Part shown: positions 59,501 through 64,000 of the stretch, in pieces | Numbering within the stretch: the first letter of the stretch is position 1 | Layout of the letters: each line of letters opens with the position of its first letter | Assembly (NCBI GenBank): GCA_035552155.1 | Contig: DASZLX010000057.1 | Location: forward strand, 48,195-112,194 | Direction: 5' to 3' | DNA length: 64,000 bases | From: DASXHY01 sp035552155 | GTDB lineage: Bacteria; Verrucomicrobiota; Verrucomicrobiia; Limisphaerales; DASXHY01 | Position numbers and translations under genes: made by a program | The notes under the pieces: generated by a model | The model's database searches: none | Seen by the model: only the letters and a program-made list of their open reading frames with translations | Told to the model about the DNA's origin: nothing

Positions 59501-60037
59501 TTACTTTGATTCCGACACAACGGCCTTCACCTTCAACCGCCGGTTTCCTTGCGACGTAAAAACGATGATCTCGTTCGTCACGACATCGCTGGTCTTTTTC
59601 GTTAAATCGATGGTGGCTTCAATTTTTCCCGAGGCACCCCCGGGAAGCGTCCAGGGTTGTGACGGCAGCTTGGCCACCGTGCAATCGCACGTAGTGCTGG
59701 TGTCGTAAATTATAACCGGGCTCGAGGAAACATTTGTCAGATTGAACGTGAACGGCGCTTTCAATTCCGCCGGCTGCGCATGGTATTCCTTTGAAACCGC
59801 ATCCCAAGTAAGGATGTTTGGCGCCATGCTGTCGCCCGAATCCGGCGGCAGGGCGACCGGGGGTTGTGGTGGTTTATTAGCCTGAAGTGATGGCGACGGG
59901 TTGTTGGTTGCGTTTGCTGACGGGGCTGGAGGCGCGGTGGACGGCGATTTTTGCGTGGAACTTTTGCAACCCGCAAGAAACGCGAGCGATACTGCCACAC
60001 TGGCCGGGAACAAAATCGTGCGTGTGAGCGAAAACAT
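59501..60037 (-). CDS. DUF1573 lipoprotein
   Basis: The 178-residue protein has a lipoprotein signal (TRTILFPASVAVSLAFLAGC), a Pro/Ser/Asn-rich linker of about 45 residues, and a DUF1573-type beta-sandwich (about residues 80-175) with PFTFNLTNVSSSPVIIYDTS, TTCDCTVA and the closing VFTSQGNRRLKVKAVV. The TTCDCT cysteines are typical of the family. The ATG at 60037 begins the signal peptide; the frame upstream to 60214 is not coding-like. Role unknown, at the outer membrane or periplasm. Confidence 0.82.
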   Translation of the reverse strand: MFSLTRTILFPASVAVSLAFLAGCKSSTQKSPSTAPPAPSANATNNPSPSLQANKPPQPPVALPPDSGDSMAPNILTWDAVSKEYHAQPAELKAPFTFNLTNVSSSPVIIYDTSTTCDCTVAKLPSQPWTLPGGASGKIEATIDLTKKTSDVVTNEIIVFTSQGNRRLKVKAVVSESK

Positions 60038-60135
60038 CGTCTCACTTGTACGCCATCCAGTTGTCACAAACAAGTTTCGGAATCGCCAGAAATTTGGAAT
60101 TGATGAACTAACGTTTGCGGGAGATTCTGGACGCG

Positions 60136-62802
60136 ATGAAATACTTGCTGAACGCTCTCTGTGCCTGTCTGGTTTTGACGGCCGCCGCCGATGATTTTGA
60201 TTCGACCACCGCACCCGTTGGCCACATTTCCGGCGGATTGATGACGCCCATGAACCAAATTGTCACCCCGGCGGGAACTCTGCTGGAACTGCCGGGCGTG
60301 AGGCCGAACGCCCTTGCGCTGAGTCCCAATGGAAAACTGCTGGTGACGGCCGGTCTCACCCACGAATTGCTTGTGCTGGATCCTGTCACGGCAAAAATTT
60401 TGCAGCGCGTTGATTTTCCGTCCGACCAGGCTACCAATGAAACCGATCTGAACGCGCCAATTCTTGATCCCCAGGACAAAGCGAAGATCAGTTTCACCGG
60501 GCTCGTTTTTTCGCCGGACGGTTCGCAGATTTATCTCGCGAACGTGAACGGCGACATCAAGGTTTTTCGCGTGGGAAAAGATTCGCAAGTGTTGGCGCTG
60601 GTTTCTTTTCCGCTGCCGCCGGCCAATGCGCCGCGCCGCAAGGCGGAAATTCCGGCGGGTATCGCGGTTTCGGGTGATGGCAAAAGGATTTATGTCGCGC
60701 TCAATCTTTCCAATCGCCTCGCGGAAATGGACGCCGCGACCGGCAGGGTGCTACGGATTTGGGACGTGGGTGTGGCGCCGTTTGATGTCGCGCTCGTGGG
60801 CCACAAGGCTTACGTGAGCAATTGGGGCGGACGCCGCCCGGACACGCACAGTTTTACGGGCCCGGCTGGCCGCGGCACATTGGTGCGGGTGGACAATCGC
60901 TACATCGCCGATGAAGGCTCGGTGTCGGTGATTGATCTGGATGCGGGCCCCGAGGCTTCCGGCTGGGAACAGGAAATCCTCACCGGGATGCGTGCCAGCG
61001 CGCTCGCGGTTTCGCCCAACGGCAAATATCTCGTCGTGGCCAACGCGGGCAGTGATTCGTTGACAGTCATCGACACGCGGGAGGATAAAATCGTGGAAAC
61101 AATTTGCGCGCGGCAGGATCCCGGCGATTTGTTCGGCGCGCAACCGAACGCGCTCGCGTTCGATCGGCGCGGGAAAACGCTCTATGTCTGCAACGGCACG
61201 CAAAATGCCTTGGCGGTTTTCCAATTCGATCCCGGCGAGTCGAAATTGCTCGGGCTGATTCCCGTGGGCTGGTTTCCCGGTGCGATTTGCTGCGACACGC
61301 GCCGCAACGCGCTGTATGTCGCAAATATCAAAAGCATGCCCGAGGCCAAACAAAAACCCGGTCGCGGAATGGGAACCGGCCTCGGCTTCAACACGCATCA
61401 ATACACCGGCTCGCTCTCCTTGCTGCCCGTTCCTTCAGGCAAGGAGTTGGCGGCCTTTACGCAGAGGGCACTGGCCAACTTGCGTTATCCCCTGCTGGCG
61501 CAGGCCAAGTTGCCACCGCGCGACGGCGCGCCAGCGCGGCCCGTGCCCGAGCGGGTGGGTGAACCAAGCGTGTTCAGGCACGTGATTTATATCATCAAGG
61601 AAAATCGGACCTACGACCAGGTGCTGGGCGATGTGACCAATGGCAACGGCGCCGCCAGCCTCTGTGTTTTTGGCGAGCGCGTGACGCCGAACCTGCACAA
61701 GCTGGTGCGCGAATTCGCGCTGCTCGACAACACCTATTGCTCCAGCATCCTGAGCGCGGACGGTCACAACTGGACGGACACGGGGCTCGCGACCGATTAT
61801 CTGGAACGCTCCTTCGCCGGATGGCCGCGGAGTTATCCGAGCGGCGGAGATGAAGACAGCGCCGACGCGCTGGCTTATTCGCCGGCGGGATTCATTTGGG
61901 ACGACGCGCTCGCCCACGGAAAAACGTTTCGCGACTACGGCGAATTCACCACGGGTCACAGCCACTGGACGGATCCGGGGCATAAAAAAGGATTTCGCTT
62001 CCTCGATTCGTATCGCGATTTCATAAGCGGCTCGAATCAAATCACCTACGTTTGCGAGCCGGACGTCGAGACTCTGCGCCCGTATTTTCGCCCGGATTAC
62101 CCCAGTTGGGGACTCGATATCCCGGATCAGGTGCGCGCCGCAAAAATACTTGAAGACCTGAAACGATATGAGCAGGTCGGCACACTTCCGGAGTTCACGA
62201 TCATATGGATGCCGGACGATCACACTAGCGGGACCAAAGCCGGCTCGCCCAAACCCGAGGCGCAAGTGGCGGATAACGACCTCGCGGTCGGCAAGATTGT
62301 TGATGCCGTGAGTCACAGCGCGTTTTGGAAGGACACGTGCATTTTTTGTATCGAAGACGACCCGCAAAACGGATGGGATCACGTGAGCGGCTTTCGCACG
62401 ACCGCCTACGTGATCAGCCCTTACACCAAACGCCACGCGGTGGTGAGCACGCAATACAATCAGACCGGCCTGCTGCGCACGATGGAACTCATCCTCGGAT
62501 TGCCGCCGATGAACCAGTTTGACGCAACGGCGACGCCGATGTTCGACTGCTTTACGGCCACGCCGGATTTCGCGCCGTTCGATTCCGTCGCCAACAACGT
62601 GCCGCTGGACGAGATGAATCCGCCGGCGAAGAAAATTTCCGACGCGCAACTCCGCAAAGACGCCTACGTTTCGGCGCGCCTGCCCTTGGGGCTCGCCGAC
62701 CAATGCCCGGAGGGTGTGCTCAACGAGATTCTTTGGCGTTCGGTGAAAGGCACGCAGACACCGTATCCGAGCTGGGCGGTCAAAGTGGTGGATGACGATT
62801 AG
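60136..62802 (+). CDS. YncE-like beta-propeller fused to alkaline-phosphatase-superfamily phosphoesterase
   Basis: The 888-residue protein has a signal peptide (MKYLLNALCACLVLTAAA), a seven-bladed YncE-type propeller (about residues 50-430; repeats such as RPNALALSPNGKLLVTAGL and ASALAVSPNGKYLVVANAGS), and a C-terminal phosphoesterase domain of the PF04185 kind. The latter shows VIYIIKENRTYDQVLGDVTN, SADGHNWTDTGLATDYLER, and IWMPDDHTSG near the metal site. The domain class includes acid phosphatases and phospholipase C-like enzymes. The ATG at 60136 is chosen as the start of the signal peptide. It is divergent from the DUF1573 gene. Confidence 0.85.
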   Translation: MKYLLNALCACLVLTAAADDFDSTTAPVGHISGGLMTPMNQIVTPAGTLLELPGVRPNALALSPNGKLLVTAGLTHELLVLDPVTAKILQRVDFPSDQATNETDLNAPILDPQDKAKISFTGLVFSPDGSQIYLANVNGDIKVFRVGKDSQVLALVSFPLPPANAPRRKAEIPAGIAVSGDGKRIYVALNLSNRLAEMDAATGRVLRIWDVGVAPFDVALVGHKAYVSNWGGRRPDTHSFTGPAGRGTLVRVDNRYIADEGSVSVIDLDAGPEASGWEQEILTGMRASALAVSPNGKYLVVANAGSDSLTVIDTREDKIVETICARQDPGDLFGAQPNALAFDRRGKTLYVCNGTQNALAVFQFDPGESKLLGLIPVGWFPGAICCDTRRNALYVANIKSMPEAKQKPGRGMGTGLGFNTHQYTGSLSLLPVPSGKELAAFTQRALANLRYPLLAQAKLPPRDGAPARPVPERVGEPSVFRHVIYIIKENRTYDQVLGDVTNGNGAASLCVFGERVTPNLHKLVREFALLDNTYCSSILSADGHNWTDTGLATDYLERSFAGWPRSYPSGGDEDSADALAYSPAGFIWDDALAHGKTFRDYGEFTTGHSHWTDPGHKKGFRFLDSYRDFISGSNQITYVCEPDVETLRPYFRPDYPSWGLDIPDQVRAAKILEDLKRYEQVGTLPEFTIIWMPDDHTSGTKAGSPKPEAQVADNDLAVGKIVDAVSHSAFWKDTCIFCIEDDPQNGWDHVSGFRTTAYVISPYTKRHAVVSTQYNQTGLLRTMELILGLPPMNQFDATATPMFDCFTATPDFAPFDSVANNVPLDEMNPPAKKISDAQLRKDAYVSARLPLGLADQCPEGVLNEILWRSVKGTQTPYPSWAVKVVDDD

Positions 62803-63764
62803 GCGCCCGCAAGTTTATCATTGGCCACCGAACGGACGAATTCGAAGTGCAAATCGACGCGCGCAATTTCGGTCCGCTTGATGTGTTTGCCCTGGCCCGT
62901 GAATAATTTCACGATGAAGTTTCCGGCGTAGCAGCGCTTGCAGTGGACCAGTTGGATAGCAAGTCGTCCGGGCAGTTTGGCCGCGGATTTTTTCCCAGGT
63001 CGAAGTTCTTCCAGCTTTTTCTGGAAATCCGCCGTGCTGTTTGTCACGGCGAGTTGCTGCATCGTCGCGACTGTTTGTTTCCCATTGGTGAATGCCTGTT
63101 GTTGTTCCGCCTGATAAACAGCCTGGCCAGCCGGGTCGGATTTTTTGACTCTCCGAGCCGGAATACTCGCGGGGATCAGTGCTAATTGCCGGGTTTTCAT
63201 ATAACGCTGGCACTCGGCGCAATAAGGCGCTTTGCGTAATACCATCGGTACGATCAGACCGCCGGCGACAAATCCCGCAACTTCAAGCCCACAGAACAAA
63301 TAACCCCACGCTCCCATCGGTTTGCCTGCCGTGCCGTTGTCCTGCCGCCACGCAAAGGAACGCGCCACGGCATCGTAGTATTCGAAAAACCCCACAGGCG
63401 ATTGATCAGCCCGGTGAATGAGATGGAGGTTCTTGAACTCGATGTATTGCGCCGCAAAATAGGCTCCGACCTGCAGGGCCAAAACGATCCCAAGAAGCGC
63501 GCGGCTGATTTTGACGCCGCTGAACCACGACGCGAGTCCATAACCGCTCGAAGCAACCACACCGACGATGATCGCCCCCACGGGAAAGACGTAATCGGCG
63601 TGCCAACCCATGATATTGAAATCGCTGGCACTGACATCCAAAATGTAAACGCCCGCCAATGCGAGCGCAGTGGTCGCTAGGCCGGAAAGGACAACAGGCA
63701 AATAGGAGCGCTCTTCGCGTACGCCGGTGGGTGCGGGGGGAAGAATGGTTTCCTCGGGAGTCAT
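62799..63764 (-). CDS. Membrane protein with two separated CxxC pairs
   Basis: The 321-residue protein has about four membrane segments (LPVVLSGLATTALALAGVYI, VFPVGAIIVGVVASSGYGLA, ALLGIVLALQVGAYFAA, and FCGLEVAGFVAGGLIVPMVL). A soluble C-terminal part carries two CxxC pairs, APYCAECQRYM and LVHCKRCYAGN, about 90 residues apart with a Gln/Lys-rich region between. The four cysteines may form one zinc site. No family is recognised. Its stop overlaps the convergent phosphoesterase stop by three bases. Confidence 0.7.
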   Translation of the reverse strand: MTPEETILPPAPTGVREERSYLPVVLSGLATTALALAGVYILDVSASDFNIMGWHADYVFPVGAIIVGVVASSGYGLASWFSGVKISRALLGIVLALQVGAYFAAQYIEFKNLHLIHRADQSPVGFFEYYDAVARSFAWRQDNGTAGKPMGAWGYLFCGLEVAGFVAGGLIVPMVLRKAPYCAECQRYMKTRQLALIPASIPARRVKKSDPAGQAVYQAEQQQAFTNGKQTVATMQQLAVTNSTADFQKKLEELRPGKKSAAKLPGRLAIQLVHCKRCYAGNFIVKLFTGQGKHIKRTEIARVDLHFEFVRSVANDKLAGA

Positions 63765-63852
63765 ATTTTTGGGGTTGATGACCCCCTTTTGCCAAACAAT
63801 CAGCCTTTGGCCAAGAACAATATCTCCAATGTCTGAGAAGCCGCGCTGGAAA

Positions 63853-64000
63853 TTAAGCTGCCAGTTTGATTTCCGGCTTAATGCCCAAATCTGCAGAAAT
63901 GACTTTCGTGACGGCGAACAAATTGCGCGTGGTTGGATTGCCGCGCCGACTCAACATGCGGTGCAAGGCCTTTTCCCCAAATCCGGTTTGTCGCGCCAAT
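63853..64000 (-). CDS. Antitoxin-like HTH protein (partial, 5' end outside window)
   Basis: The minus strand encodes a C-terminal fragment of at least 48 residues: LARQTGFGEKALHRMLSRRG, then NPTTRNLFAVTKVISADLGI and KPEIKLAA to a stop at 63853-63855. The xxTGxxxxALxxxLSxxGNPxxxxLxxVxxALG pattern is that of small antidote proteins of HigBA/addiction-module type, whose helix-turn-helix binds its own promoter. The partner toxin would lie beyond the right edge. The 88 bases from the neighbouring gene start (63764) to this stop hold nothing recognised. Confidence 0.6.
   Translation of the reverse strand, partial: LARQTGFGEKALHRMLSRRGNPTTRNLFAVTKVISADLGIKPEIKLAA

Noticed and set aside
1..64000. 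CRISPR array, retron, toxin-intein or classical defence island
   Set aside because: No regularly spaced repeats, Cas, reverse transcriptase, restriction or nuclease genes were recognised; the only addiction-module hint is the partial HTH gene at the right edge.

Overview
The window looks like chromosomal DNA of a Gram-negative, GC-rich bacterium, most probably a Verrucomicrobiota member (Pedosphaera/Limisphaerales-like); this is an inference from gene content, not a database result. Pointers are secreted GloVer-repeat and SBBP-repeat proteins, an H-X9-DG type pseudopilin, a TMTC-like TPR protein, a DUF5009 protein, an OprB porin, TonB/ExbB/ExbD, and short dispersed palindromes between genes. 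No rRNA, integrase, transposase or CRISPR array was seen. Five histidine-kinase-type proteins lie in the first 27 kb.

Layout. 1-7.4 kb: a partial deoxyhypusine-synthase-like gene, an SDR oxidoreductase, a minus-strand signalling operon (XRE-receiver fusion, PAS kinase, hybrid kinase), agmatine deiminase and a NUDIX hydrolase. 7.5-10.6 kb: two large secreted repeat proteins. 10.9-13.4 kb: clpP-clpX and a yeast-type cytosine deaminase. 13.6-17.5 kb: a VOC protein, two tandem YCII/DGPF proteins, small envelope proteins and a PAS kinase. 17.8-21.3 kb: an alpha/beta hydrolase coupled to an MprF-like aminoacyl-lipid synthase domain, then an OprB porin. 21.6-27.0 kb: a three-gene overlapping operon resembling Ralstonia phcB-phcS-phcR (fatty-acid methyl ester quorum sensing). 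27.1-34.0 kb: PPK2, two membrane proteins, ornithine decarboxylase, a gene remnant, a pseudopilin and argG. 34.1-37.6 kb: exbB-exbD-tonB-zinc ribbon on the minus strand, then hpt-moaD-moaE on the plus strand. 37.6-41.4 kb: purS-purQ-X-purL, with an unknown small gene X inside the operon and a palindromic repeat inserted in frame in purL. 41.6-45.2 kb: padR followed by four tandem paralogous membrane proteins, the last fused to a ClpC-type N-domain, then tRNA-Gln. 45.2-52.4 kb: a secreted propeller, a tail-collar protein, a DUF6916-like Tat protein, a GNAT/aspartyl-hydroxylase fusion, a sulfotransferase/Nif11-like/TAXI operon and a GH43 glycosidase. 52.5-64 kb: a TMTC-like protein, a MacA/ABC/FtsX-type exporter with two permeases, a DUF1573 lipoprotein, a YncE-like propeller/phosphoesterase, a membrane protein with CxxC pairs, and a partial antitoxin-like HTH gene at the right edge.

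The strongest candidates for an undescribed system are (1) the PadR-controlled array of four membrane paralogs ending in a membrane-tethered ClpC N-domain, with a tandem 15-bp palindromic operator overlapping the padR start codon, and (2) the phc-like operon with a degenerate kinase domain outside the group where this system is known. Next in line are the TAXI/Nif11-like/sulfotransferase operon convergent with a GNAT/aspartyl-hydroxylase gene, and the unknown gene between purQ and purL.
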